Notes under the pieces: generated by a model | Told to the model about the DNA's origin: nothing | Seen by the model: the letters and a program-made list of their open reading frames with translations, nothing else | Database searches by the model: none | Shown: in pieces, positions 6,998-14,497 of the stretch | Layout of the letters: every line of letters begins with the position of its first letter | How positions within the stretch are numbered: the stretch's first letter is position 1 | IMG/VR virus record: IMGVR_UViG_3300048837_002337 | Coordinates: 1-57,622 of that record | Strand: one strand, 5' to 3' | Origin: a virus | DNA: 57,622 nucleotides | Position numbers and translations under genes: made by a program

Positions 6998-7641
6998 ACT
7001 TTCCGCCCGATCCAGATCACCCGGCCGATGACGTCGAGATCCTGGGCGCTGACGTCAAAGGCGTCGTAGGCCGGATTGTCGGACTTCACCCGGTACATTC
7101 TGGTCGCCGGGTTGAAGTCGATCCGCTTCACCCTGAGCACGTCATCATAGCGCAGGATAAAAAGACCATCGTAGTTGATGTTGCGCTTGGTGCGGTCGAC
7201 CAGCAGGGTGTCGCCGTCGGTGAGCGTGGGCAGCATGGAATCGCCCTTGGCGCGGATCACGAGGAGATCGTCGCCGCGGGCGCTCGTGATCGAACGGACC
7301 CAATCCTCCCGAAAGGCCAGCTCGTAAAGCGGCTCCTCGACAGTGACGACCGACCCGGCGCCGGCGCTCGCTTCTATGTCGAAGACGTCGACGAGACGGA
7401 AACCTGGCGGGCTATCCAGGCCAGCGGTTTCGCCTGCGGCTCTGCCGTAGAGCAGCCATTCCGGTGAAACCCGAAAGGCGCGCGAGTAGACGAGCGCCAT
7501 TTCATCGTCATAGCTGCGCGTCCCGTTCTCGTGGGACAGGTAGGTTGGAGCCTTCCACCCGAAACGTGCTGCAGCCTCCGAGGCGGACTTGAATCCTGCC
7601 TCCTCTCTCGCCTGCCGCAGTCTGTCAGGTTTCCCGGTCAT
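6994..7641 (-). CDS. CI/LexA-like repressor, XRE HTH plus S24 peptidase
   Basis: The 215-residue protein has an N-terminal XRE-type helix-turn-helix (about 5-65, with AAARFGWKAPTYLSHENG) and a C-terminal LexA/CI S24 autopeptidase domain. The Ser/Lys dyad is Ser135 in GDSMLPTL and Lys172 in VLRVKRI, and candidate Ala-Gly cleavage bonds lie at about 93-96. It should hold the lytic promoters off in the lysogen and be inactivated through host RecA. It is divergent from the cro-like gene and is flanked by five copies of a 17-bp operator, its likely targets. Confidence 0.93.
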   Translation of the reverse strand: MTGKPDRLRQAREEAGFKSASEAAARFGWKAPTYLSHENGTRSYDDEMALVYSRAFRVSPEWLLYGRAAGETAGLDSPPGFRLVDVFDIEASAGAGSVVTVEEPLYELAFREDWVRSITSARGDDLLVIRAKGDSMLPTLTDGDTLLVDRTKRNINYDGLFILRYDDVLRVKRIDFNPATRMYRVKSDNPAYDAFDVSAQDLDVIGRVIWIGRKV

Positions 7642-7663
7642 CCGCGGTGCCTAGCATGATCTT

Positions 7664-7699
7664 CTATGCAATGGGCATTGACCTATGCAATGCGTAGTG
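7664..7699. promoter_or_regulatory. Right operator pair between repressor and cro-like gene
   Basis: Two 17-bp sites, 7664-7680 (CTATGCAATGGGCATTG) and 7683-7699 (CTATGCAATGCGTAGTG), are the inverse of the left operators. The second lies between the -35 and -10 of the rightward promoter. The first overlaps its -35 and lies in the presumed leftward promoter of the repressor. This is an OR-like control region with two sites visible rather than three. Confidence 0.75.
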
Positions 7700-7705
7700 T
7701 ATAAG
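7678..7705 (+). promoter_or_regulatory. Rightward early promoter (PR-like), predicted leaderless transcript
   Basis: TTGACC (7678-7683) and TATAAG (7700-7705) are separated by 16 bases, the strongest sigma-70 match in the switch. The cro-like ATG starts at 7713, only 7 bases after the -10, so the transcript should begin at or next to the start codon. No ribosome binding site fits in that space. Confidence 0.75.
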
Positions 7706-7712
7706 TTCCAGC

Positions 7713-7946
7713 ATGGAACAGATATTCGACATCTGGCCGACAACGGCCGCCCTCGCGTCGGACATGCAGGTGCCATATCCGACAGCCCAAGCCTGGAAGC
7801 GGCGCGGGTCGCTTCCGGCGCATTACGATCTTGACCTGATCGCCGCGGCCCGAACGCGAGGTCGCGAACTCTCGCTCGAAGAGATCGCGCGCGCCAGGTG
7901 CGCCACCCAGCACAACTGCGCAACATCCGACGAGGGGCGTGACTGA
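7713..7946 (+). CDS. Cro-like DNA-binding protein
   Basis: A 77-residue protein whose N-terminal part has a helix-turn-helix of the short Cro/YdaS kind (TTAALASDMQVPYPTAQAWK, then RGSLPAHYD). Such proteins, opposite an S24 repressor, act as the second switch repressor. It starts almost at the predicted transcription start. The downstream gene begins at its stop (TGATG). Confidence 0.8.
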   Translation: MEQIFDIWPTTAALASDMQVPYPTAQAWKRRGSLPAHYDLDLIAAARTRGRELSLEEIARARCATQHNCATSDEGRD

Positions 7947-8287
7947 TGTTCATCTCGGGCGCCGACGGGGGTGAGGGGGGCCGCTTCAGGCTGCAATTCT
8001 CTGCCAGGTTCCAGGCAAAACCTTGCCGAAACGCACCGCCGCCCGACGAAGACCTCGACACTTTCGTGCGCGCGATGTGGAAGGCCTTTCCTGGCGCGCG
8101 CTCCGAGAACGAACTGGCCGACATGGTCGCCAACCACCTGACCACCGAGCGCCGCCGGATTACCAACCGCACCGTGCGCAACTGGCTCAGGAAGACCACC
8201 ACGCCGCATTTTCGCTACGTCACCCGCGTTCTGGCCGCCCTCGATGACGATCAGGTGGCGGCGATCCTGAAGGGGCGGCGGCCATGA
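7946..8287 (+). CDS. Putative HTH regulator, second gene of rightward operon
   Basis: A 113-residue protein with a C-terminal helical region that looks like a helix-turn-helix (ENELADMVANHLTTERRRI, NRTVRNWLRK). Position after cro suggests a CII-like activator or other early regulator, inferred from context. It overlaps cro by one base. The first 30 residues are Gly/Phe-rich and poorly conserved-looking, so a later start cannot be excluded. Confidence 0.65.
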   Translation: MFISGADGGEGGRFRLQFSARFQAKPCRNAPPPDEDLDTFVRAMWKAFPGARSENELADMVANHLTTERRRITNRTVRNWLRKTTTPHFRYVTRVLAALDDDQVAAILKGRRP

Positions 8288-8348
8288 GCGCGCGCCCGAA
8301 CACCGATCCCGGGCGCGCGGGTCATCGCGCCACCTCCCTGTTGGACCT

Positions 8349-8370
8349 CGGGCGGGGGCAACCCCGCCCG
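8349..8370 (+). terminator. GC-rich hairpin with GCAA tetraloop in early leader
   Basis: A perfect 9-bp stem CGGGCGGGG/CCCCGCCCG closes a GCAA (GNRA) tetraloop, followed closely by a small GGAAAA-AC-TTTTCC hairpin. No T-run directly follows. It lies in the 268-base stretch between two genes and could be an early terminator or attenuator. That stretch (8288-8555) otherwise shows only an unlikely 90-codon frame. Confidence 0.45.
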
Positions 8371-8555
8371 CCTTTCGGGGAAAAACTTTTCCGGAATCTG
8401 CCTGCGGCACGACCCTTTCAACAGCCCGGGTCTGGCAGATCGCGCCGGGCCTTCTCGCTGTCGGTCCCGGCGCGCGCCGCGCCTCTGATCATTGTCTCAA
8501 CCTGCCGCGGCGGTTCGGTATCCGCCGGCCGCCGCGGTCTTTTCGGGGGCCGGTG

Positions 8556-9188
8556 ATGCGCGCCGACCCGAAATGCAGCGGTGTCGGGATCGGGATCGAG
8601 AACGTCGGCGGGGTGACGCGCCAGTATCAGGCGATCCTCTGCTCCGAGTGCGGACGCATAGAGAAGATCCACGGAACCGGCGGCTACTACCCGGAACACA
8701 CGCTGATGAAGATGGGACATCAGAAGGGCTGGTCCATGCACAAGCGGGGCAAGCATCGCTGCCCGGACTGCGTCGAGAAGCAGAAGCAAAAGACGGAGAA
8801 AGCCGTGACCGACATCAGGATTGTCAAGCCGTCGCCGTCGGAATGCCCGCCGCGCGAGATGCAGCCGCAAGACCGGCGGCGCATCTTCAAGGCCATCGAC
8901 GAGGTCTATGACACCGCGAACGGCCGCTATCTGCGGGGCTATGGCGACGCCTCGATCGCCAAGGATCTCGCCTGCCCGCGCAAGTGGGTCGAGATCGTCC
9001 GCGATGAGGCGTTCGGGCCTGCCGGCGAAGATCCGGAACTGGCCATGATCCGCACCGAGATCGGCCGCGTCGAGGCCGACGTCAAGCGCGCAGCCAATGA
9101 CTGCGTCGAGATCATGGCGACCGCCGAAACGAAGCTGAAGGCCCTGAGCGAGCGGTTGAGCGCTCTCGAAAAGGTCGCGCGCCGCTAG
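8556..9188 (+). CDS. Zinc-ribbon protein with C-terminal coiled coil
   Basis: A 210-residue protein with a CSEC pair near residue 30 and a CPDC pair near 70, forming a probable zinc ribbon, then a helix-turn-helix-like segment (GDASIAKDLACPRKWVEIVRD) and a terminal coiled coil. It may be a DNA-binding early regulator. A GTG one codon upstream (8553) is an alternative start. I do not recognise the family. Confidence 0.7.
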   Translation: MRADPKCSGVGIGIENVGGVTRQYQAILCSECGRIEKIHGTGGYYPEHTLMKMGHQKGWSMHKRGKHRCPDCVEKQKQKTEKAVTDIRIVKPSPSECPPREMQPQDRRRIFKAIDEVYDTANGRYLRGYGDASIAKDLACPRKWVEIVRDEAFGPAGEDPELAMIRTEIGRVEADVKRAANDCVEIMATAETKLKALSERLSALEKVARR

Positions 9189-9209
9189 AGGGCGCGGAAG
9201 GAGGGACAG

Positions 9210-9488
9210 ATGGGACGCTATGCGACGAAGGATGAGGCTCTGGACGCGCTCGAAGCGGCGCGGGTCGAGTTCCTGGCCGCCGCCCGAACCTACATCGACC
9301 AGCACGACATCGGCGCCGAACTCACGATCGACGACGTCCGGACTGCGGTTCCGGTGCCGGAGGGCATCGACGGCCGCGTCATGGGCGCAGTCTTCCGCAA
9401 GAGCGACTGGGCGCCGGTCCGGTTCGTGAATTCCCGGCGCACCACCTGCCACAAGCGCCCGATCCGGGTGTTCCGGCGGGTCGCCTGA
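9210..9488 (+). CDS. Hypothetical small phage protein
   Basis: A 92-residue protein behind a perfect AAGGAGG site. The C-terminal half, with GRVMGAVFR, then FVNSRRTTCHKRPIRVFRR, resembles a recurrent small phage protein of unknown role found near early regulatory genes (from memory). It is basic and probably binds nucleic acid or a host factor. Confidence 0.7.
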   Translation: MGRYATKDEALDALEAARVEFLAAARTYIDQHDIGAELTIDDVRTAVPVPEGIDGRVMGAVFRKSDWAPVRFVNSRRTTCHKRPIRVFRRVA

Positions 9489-9532
9489 GAAGACGCGGCC
9501 GCGGCGCGCAGCGGCGATCAGAGGAGACGGAG

Positions 9533-9865
9533 ATGCAGCATCCAGGCAATTCCCATTTCCTGATGGCGCTGGGCCGGCACGATGCCGGCGGCGTCGTCGA
9601 CACGGCCGACGAGGCTCTGCGCGAGGTCATCCGCGCTGTCCTCAACACCGGCAAGTCGGGCAACGTGACGATCAAGATGGTCGTCGCGAAGAACGGCGAC
9701 AAGGGCCTTGAAGTGTCCTGCGAGGTGGCCGCCAAGGCGCCGCGTCTGGCCTTCGGCAAGGCCTTCTACTTCACCAACGGCAATGACGACCTGGTCCGCG
9801 ACGCGCCCAGACTGAACCTGGAACCGACCGGACCCGCCGTCTTCAAGGGAGGTCGCGATGACTGA
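9533..9865 (+). CDS. Conserved hypothetical protein upstream of DUF2303 gene
   Basis: A 110-residue protein with a long helix (DEALREVIRAVLNTG) and a beta-rich middle (GNVTIKMVVAKNG). Its stop overlaps the start of the DUF2303 gene by eight bases and the two are probably co-translated. The pair is common in phages; function unknown. Confidence 0.7.
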   Translation: MQHPGNSHFLMALGRHDAGGVVDTADEALREVIRAVLNTGKSGNVTIKMVVAKNGDKGLEVSCEVAAKAPRLAFGKAFYFTNGNDDLVRDAPRLNLEPTGPAVFKGGRDD

Positions 9866-10730
9866 CGACATCACCGGAAACTTCGTCGACTCCATCATCG
9901 CGAACGCCGCGGCGCGGCTGGTGCGCAACGGCATGGAAGATGGCGGCGGGGCGTATGTCGTCGCTCCTGACGACTGGCGGGCGCACTCGCTCGAAGAGTT
10001 TCAGGACCGGCCCAACCGGGTCACGGCGACACAAACCTTCAAGGATGTGGCCTCGCTGGTGGCCTACCTGAAGCGCTACGGCGTCCCGCGCAGCCTGCTT
10101 GTGAAGAGCAGCCAGAAGGCCGCGGCCATCACGGCCACGCTCGACTATCACGACCCGGCCTTCAAGTGCATCGAGATCGAGGAGGCCGTCACGCTCGGCG
10201 AAGGCCTCGCCGCCGCTCCTAATGCCCTGGGTGCGCCGTCGTGGTGCTCCCACACGGCCACCTTCAAGGCCGCCTTCCATCCCAAGTACGAGGAGTGGCG
10301 CAACACCAACCGCAAGTACCTGTCGCAGATCGACACGGGCGAATTCCTCGAAGACCGCGCCGAGGACATCGTCGAGCCGGCGGGCGCCGACGTCATGGAC
10401 ATGGTGATGAAGTTCGAGGCGCTGAAGAAGGTCAACTTCGCCTCGTCCAGCCGCCTGCGCGACGGCAACATCCAGTTGCTCTATCAGGAAGAGAACGACA
10501 GCGCCCGCGGCGCGCTCACCATCCCCGAGAAGATCACGCTCCTGCTGCCGGTCTACGAGGGCATGGAGCCGGAGCGCATCACCGTGCGCCTGCGCTTCCG
10601 CATCATAGAGGCGCGGCTGAAGTTCATGTTCGTCATCGCCAACATCGAGGACTTGGAGCGCAAGGCCTTCCAGCGCTGCGAGGACGCCTTCCGCATGGGC
10701 ATGCCGGACGTCGACCTCCTGAAGGTCTGA
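9858..10730 (+). CDS. DUF2303 family (YfdQ-like) protein
   Basis: A 290-residue protein with the hallmark pieces of DUF2303: a CSHTATF stretch, SQIDTGEFLEDRAEDI, NFASSSRLRDGN and a terminal LRFRIIEARLKFMF strand pair. Members are common in temperate phage early regions, often next to recombination genes, with unknown biochemical function. Family assignment is by pattern; function is not known. Confidence 0.8.
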   Translation: MTDDITGNFVDSIIANAAARLVRNGMEDGGGAYVVAPDDWRAHSLEEFQDRPNRVTATQTFKDVASLVAYLKRYGVPRSLLVKSSQKAAAITATLDYHDPAFKCIEIEEAVTLGEGLAAAPNALGAPSWCSHTATFKAAFHPKYEEWRNTNRKYLSQIDTGEFLEDRAEDIVEPAGADVMDMVMKFEALKKVNFASSSRLRDGNIQLLYQEENDSARGALTIPEKITLLLPVYEGMEPERITVRLRFRIIEARLKFMFVIANIEDLERKAFQRCEDAFRMGMPDVDLLKV

Positions 10731-10744
10731 GCGGACACGAAAAC

Positions 10745-10767
10745 GGGGCCCGGGCCAACCGGGCCCC
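10745..10767 (+). other. Strong intergenic GC hairpin
   Basis: GGGGCCCGG and CCGGGCCCC form a perfect 9-bp stem around a GCCAA loop in the 54-base gap before the nuclease gene. No T-run follows, so it is more likely an mRNA stability or Rho-related element than an intrinsic terminator. Confidence 0.5.
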
Positions 10768-10784
10768 CTACCAAGGGGCAGGAC

Positions 10785-11183
10785 ATGCAGAAGATCAGGG
10801 CTGCGGACGTCATTCCGACCGAACACGAGGAACAGGTGACGCTGGTCAACTGGTTCCGCTGGAAGTTCCCGGGCGTACTCATCCACGCGATTCCGAACGG
10901 CGCGCACCTCGCCGGCTCCACCCGCCTGCGCCAGGCGAAGGTGGTGCGGATGAAGCAGGAGGGGCTGGTTCCGGGCGTGCCGGATCTTCACGTCCCGGCC
11001 TGGGATCTCTGGATCGAGATGAAGCGCCGCAAGGGCGGGCGCCTGTCCGAGGATCAGCGCGAGCAGATCGCCTACCTGCAAAGCATCGGTGACACGGTCC
11101 TGATTGCCGAGGGCGTCGACGATGCCGTCGACCAGATCACCGCCCTGCGCGCCCGCCAGCGGGCCGAGGAGGCGCGGTCATGA
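10785..11183 (+). CDS. VRR-NUC domain nuclease
   Basis: The 132-residue protein is essentially one VRR-NUC domain: a Glu14/Glu15-x-Gln start, IPNG at 36-39, GVPDL with Asp67, and IEMKR with Glu78 and Lys80, then GGRLS and Gln91. These are PD-(D/E)xK nucleases, implicated in structure-specific cleavage in phage replication or recombination. It opens a run of coupled short genes. Confidence 0.9.
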   Translation: MQKIRAADVIPTEHEEQVTLVNWFRWKFPGVLIHAIPNGAHLAGSTRLRQAKVVRMKQEGLVPGVPDLHVPAWDLWIEMKRRKGGRLSEDQREQIAYLQSIGDTVLIAEGVDDAVDQITALRARQRAEEARS

Positions 11184-11377
11184 GCTTCGACAGCCCCGAC
11201 CCGCATTTCGAGCGCAAGCTGGCCACGATCCGCGACAGCGAGGAACTGCGCTGGTTCAATCACTACCTGACCGAGTTCCGCAAGGCCGACGGCACCGGCG
11301 TCAGCGCCGACGAGATGAAGGCTGTCCTTCAGCGCGGCGCGCTCCTGCGCCGGAGCGAGGGGAGGGCGGCGGCATGA
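11180..11377 (+). CDS. Hypothetical 65-aa protein
   Basis: Linked to the VRR-NUC gene by ATGA and to the next gene by ATGA. Charged and helical, no motif. The couplings are the main support. Confidence 0.6.
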   Translation: MSFDSPDPHFERKLATIRDSEELRWFNHYLTEFRKADGTGVSADEMKAVLQRGALLRRSEGRAAA

Positions 11378-11634
11378 TCGGTCACAGGATGGGCGGAAAG
11401 TGCGCGATGCCGGGGTGCGATCAGCCGATCGCCCGCAACAACATCTCGACCGTCTGCCAGGATCACCAGCACACCGAATACTGCCGCTGCCGTGCCTGCG
11501 ACGGGCGCCCGAAACAGCCCTCCGCCAAGCCCGGCTGCAAGATCGTCCACATTCCCTACGCGACATCGAACAGCGGCGTGAACCTCGCCGCCCCCGTCAC
11601 CCTGCGCGCTGCACCCTGGGAGGAGAAGAGATGA
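11374..11634 (+). CDS. Small Cys/His-rich (zinc-binding) protein
   Basis: An 86-residue protein with CAMPGC at 10-15, then C28, DHQH at 30-33, and CRCRAC at 37-42, enough ligands for two zinc sites. It may bind DNA or RNA. It starts within the stop of the previous gene. No named family recognised. Confidence 0.65.
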   Translation: MIGHRMGGKCAMPGCDQPIARNNISTVCQDHQHTEYCRCRACDGRPKQPSAKPGCKIVHIPYATSNSGVNLAAPVTLRAAPWEEKR

Positions 11635-11786
11635 TGGAGAAGGCCGAGATCATCACCGTCGAGGTGTCGCCCTACATCCTCGCGCAAGGCGAGCGCGCAC
11701 CCTGCGACCGGCCCGGCTATGCCGCGGTGAAGGACGGCGCGCAGGTCCATGTCGGCCGCCCGATCGAGCCGGTGCGGAAGGGCTGA
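11631..11786 (+). CDS. Hypothetical 51-aa protein
   Basis: A short frame beginning MMEKAEIITVEV, coupled to the gene before it by ATGA and lying two bases before the methyltransferase gene. Small and beta-rich; function unknown. Confidence 0.5.
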   Translation: MMEKAEIITVEVSPYILAQGERAPCDRPGYAAVKDGAQVHVGRPIEPVRKG

Positions 11787-11788
11787 CC

Positions 11789-12469
11789 ATGGCTGCGCCG
11801 TCCGCGAAAAACCTCTTCAAGGCCACGCGGCGCAAGGCCGATCCCCATCCTGAACTGATGGAGATCGAGGAGTCGCGTCGGCCGAAGGGCGCGCGGCGCG
11901 ATCTGGATTTCTATCCGACCGGCCAGCCGGACGCGATCCGCGCCCTTCTGGCGCGAGACGGCGAGCGCATTCAGGCCTGCGGGATGGTGTGGGAGCCGGC
12001 CGTCGGCGCCGGCGATCTGGCAAAGCCGATGATCGACGCCGGCCTGACGGTCGTCGGGTCGGATGTCGTGGATCGCGGCTGGCCCGATACGGCGGTCCGT
12101 TCCTTCTATGAATTCGAACGGGCAGAGGCCCCGGCGATCATCACCAATCCGCCCTACAGCGAGATCAACGCCCGCGACGGGCACGGCCGCTGGCTCAGGC
12201 ACACGCTCGCGCTGCCGGAGTGGGACTACTGCGCGCTTCTCCTGTCGTGGGACTGGCCCGCCGCCAAGCAGAACGGCCTGGGCGCGCTCCTCGACGAGAA
12301 CCCGTTTTCATACTGCTACCTGATGCGCTGGAAGCTGGACTTCACCGGCGAGGGAAGCCCGCCGCAGCGCAATGCCTGGTTCGTCTGGGATCGCCGCTGG
12401 ACGGGCAGGGAGCCGGCGTTCCGCTTCCTCGACCGCGTGGACGACCGGCAAGGGGAGATACCCCTGTGA
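11789..12469 (+). CDS. Phage N6-adenine methyltransferase-like protein
   Basis: The 226-residue protein has the two key motifs of an N6-adenine methyltransferase: the SAM-binding EPAVGAGD at 69-76 and the catalytic TNPPY at 119-123. It also carries DFYPT at 40-44, also seen before the methyltransferase domain of the giant gene. It likely methylates phage DNA against host restriction. There is no obvious separate target-recognition domain. The next gene starts inside its stop with GTG. Confidence 0.8.
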   Translation: MAAPSAKNLFKATRRKADPHPELMEIEESRRPKGARRDLDFYPTGQPDAIRALLARDGERIQACGMVWEPAVGAGDLAKPMIDAGLTVVGSDVVDRGWPDTAVRSFYEFERAEAPAIITNPPYSEINARDGHGRWLRHTLALPEWDYCALLLSWDWPAAKQNGLGALLDENPFSYCYLMRWKLDFTGEGSPPQRNAWFVWDRRWTGREPAFRFLDRVDDRQGEIPL

Positions 12470-12711
12470 TCCACACCCAGCGCCTGCACCTGCTGCCCCC
12501 GTGTCCCGCCACCGGCGTGATCCACCCGGCGGCGCTGCGCCTGTCACCGGAGCAGGCGGCCATCCTCGACCTCTGCGACCGCATCGAGGCCCTGACAGCC
12601 CGCGTCGCCACCCTCGAAGCCCTTCAGAACGGAGACGAACCATGTGGTTCTACGAATACCGCAACCTCGGGCGCTGGGCCCCTGCCGTTGTTCCGGAGCG
12701 TCCGGAGGTGA
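12466..12711 (+). CDS. Hypothetical 81-aa protein, GTG start
   Basis: Begins with GTG overlapping the methyltransferase stop. The middle (ILDLCDRIEALTARVATLEAL) is a short coiled coil. It overlaps the following gene by 70 bases, so its C-terminal Ser/Gly/Pro-rich end may not be real. Weak candidate. Confidence 0.4.
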   Translation: MIHTQRLHLLPPCPATGVIHPAALRLSPEQAAILDLCDRIEALTARVATLEALQNGDEPCGSTNTATSGAGPLPLFRSVRR

Positions 12712-12878
12712 CGCGGATCGCCGGCAAGATGCGCCTGAAGTGCGCGGTCGGCGTCGGCCAGGAGGTCCGCGCAACCCCCTGCAAGGTGCATCCGGCCCAT
12801 CACGTCCTGACCCTGGGCGCGCTCGCCGATCTCTACGGCGAGGACGGGCGCTTCCGCGCGACGACGAGGGAAGCGTGA
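12642..12878 (+). CDS. Hypothetical 78-aa protein
   Basis: ATG 12642 follows GGAGACGAACC. A compact protein rich in Arg and aromatic residues near its N-terminus (MWFYEYRNLGRW). The following gene starts on its stop (TGATG). No family recognised. Confidence 0.6.
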   Translation: MWFYEYRNLGRWAPAVVPERPEVTRIAGKMRLKCAVGVGQEVRATPCKVHPAHHVLTLGALADLYGEDGRFRATTREA

Positions 12879-13681
12879 TGTCGATCTATCACTTCGCCCA
12901 TGTCTGGCAGAACTCGGACGCGAAGGGCAGCACCTTGTTGGTCCTTCTGGCGCTGGCTGAGGCGGCCGATGCCGAGGGCTTGGTACGGGCGAGCCGCCAG
13001 AGCATTGCCGACCGGGCGCGCGTGACGACCTCGACGGCCTATGCCGCCATGGCGGCGCTTTTCAAATCTGGCGAATTGATGCGCTACGATGCGGAGGCGC
13101 CGGATTCCGCGCTTTGCATCGTGGTGTGCAGCCGCGGCCGTGACAAAACAGAGGCGTGCGACATTCCGAATTCCGGAATCCGGAAATTCGAGGCCGACGA
13201 TGCGGGCTGCGATGTTTCCGATTTTCGGAATCTCGAAGAACGCGGCACGGCACCGCGCCAAACTGAGGAAAAAAATCACCCCTTCGACGCGGTGATGGAT
13301 GACGACGCCGAGTTCGACGATGGCGACCTCCTCGAAGACGTCATCAAGGCCGCTGCGCGGATGGGCCCGCCCGATGTCATTCATGAACCCCTCGTCGAGG
13401 CGGTCCAGATCGCGCCGCCGCCGCCGCCCCGTCGCATGATCCCCAAGCATCTGCCGCCGGGCGATCTCGGCCTGGTCCTGGCCGCACTCGGGGTCGAGGA
13501 GGACATGCGCGGCCCGCTCTTCTGGTACAGGCGCGAGCACCGCGCCGACCTCGACGCCGTCCTGGCCGGCCTCGGGCGCATCGGTGCGGCCGATCTGGCG
13601 CGGATGATCACCGAGAAGGGCGTCAAGGCGCCCGACCTCGACCGCGTCTCGACCATCCTGAAACTGCTGAAGCGGAGATAG
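12878..13681 (+). CDS. Winged-helix phage replication-type protein
   Basis: The first 75 residues form a winged helix (LLALAEAADAEGLV, then QSIADRARVTTSTAYAAMAAL) like the DNA-binding domain of phage O-type replication initiators. A variable acidic and proline-rich linker follows, and then a C-terminal helical domain (about 195-267). Position before the DUF1376 gene fits a replication module. The origin-binding role is inferred. Confidence 0.7.
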   Translation: MSIYHFAHVWQNSDAKGSTLLVLLALAEAADAEGLVRASRQSIADRARVTTSTAYAAMAALFKSGELMRYDAEAPDSALCIVVCSRGRDKTEACDIPNSGIRKFEADDAGCDVSDFRNLEERGTAPRQTEEKNHPFDAVMDDDAEFDDGDLLEDVIKAAARMGPPDVIHEPLVEAVQIAPPPPPRRMIPKHLPPGDLGLVLAALGVEEDMRGPLFWYRREHRADLDAVLAGLGRIGAADLARMITEKGVKAPDLDRVSTILKLLKRR

Positions 13682-13690
13682 GGGCGCGCC

Positions 13691-14497
13691 GTGGCCGAAT
13701 ACTTCAAGCACGAGATCGCGAAGTGGAACGTCGCCACGGACGACCTGACGCTTGAGCAGGAGGCAGCTTACCATCGCGCCATTTCGCAGATCCGCCTCTA
13801 TGAACGGCCGTTCCGCGAAAACTATCGCGTCCTGGCCGGGCTCTGGCGCTGCAATGAGCGCAAGGCGAAGCGGCTTCTTGAGGAACTTGTCGCCGCCGGA
13901 AAGCTGCACCTGGAAGGCGGCTTCATCATTGATGAAAAGGCCGTGAATGATGCGTCGACTCTCCGTCAATTGCGAATTGACCGCGCATCGGCGGGCCGTC
14001 GGGGCGGGATCGAAAGCGGAAACACGCGCCGCAAGTCATTGGAAAACAACGAAACAGGGGAAGCACTTGCTTCAACCAGAGAAGAGAAGAGAAGAGAAGA
14101 TATAAGGAGTAGTCGGAGTAGTGCGCAGGCGCGCGAGGGCGAGGACGTTCCGGATCAGCCTGCCGAAGTGATCCCGCAAGGTCAGGCCGACGAGGCTTCC
14201 ATCGAACTCTACGAGCGCGTTCTCGCCGCCGTCGGGCTTCAGTCCCGGGGACAGTTGCCGGCCTACTGGATGCCGCCTTCCGCCATCTTCCATGTCGCCC
14301 GCTGGCGCGGCCTCGGCCTCTTCGACGACGAGATCGTCGAGGTGGCGCGCCAGTCCCGCCGCAAGCATCCCGAACCGCCAGGCGGGCCCAAGGCGCTCGA
14401 CCGCGCGATGCACATCACCGCCGGCGTCAAGAACTTGCCGAAACTCGAACCAAAGCCCGCAGCAGGAGGCGGATATGAACGACCAGCGACTACCTAA
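13691..14497 (+). CDS. DUF1376 (YdaU-like) phage replication protein
   Basis: Starts with GTG at 13691. The N-terminal 75 residues match DUF1376 (YFKHEIAKWNVATDDLTLEQ, then AYHRAI and RENYRVLAGLWRC), a winged-helix domain typical of replication genes of temperate phages. The linker contains an Arg/Glu/Lys run encoded by a pentanucleotide repeat (GAGAA repeated near 14080-14100). A C-terminal helical domain with PAYWMPPSAIFHVARW follows. It probably cooperates with the preceding winged-helix protein. Confidence 0.8.
   Translation: MAEYFKHEIAKWNVATDDLTLEQEAAYHRAISQIRLYERPFRENYRVLAGLWRCNERKAKRLLEELVAAGKLHLEGGFIIDEKAVNDASTLRQLRIDRASAGRRGGIESGNTRRKSLENNETGEALASTREEKRREDIRSSRSSAQAREGEDVPDQPAEVIPQGQADEASIELYERVLAAVGLQSRGQLPAYWMPPSAIFHVARWRGLGLFDDEIVEVARQSRRKHPEPPGGPKALDRAMHITAGVKNLPKLEPKPAAGGGYERPATT

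Noticed and set aside
8284-8556. 90-codon frame between the second regulator and the zinc protein
   Set aside because: It crosses strong hairpins, is Arg/Gly/Pro/Ser-rich, and shows no protein-like pattern. The ATGA overlap alone is not enough.
12220-12465. Upstream part of the frame ending at 12711
   Set aside because: It is a shadow of the adenine methyltransferase gene; only the GTG start at 12466 is plausible.
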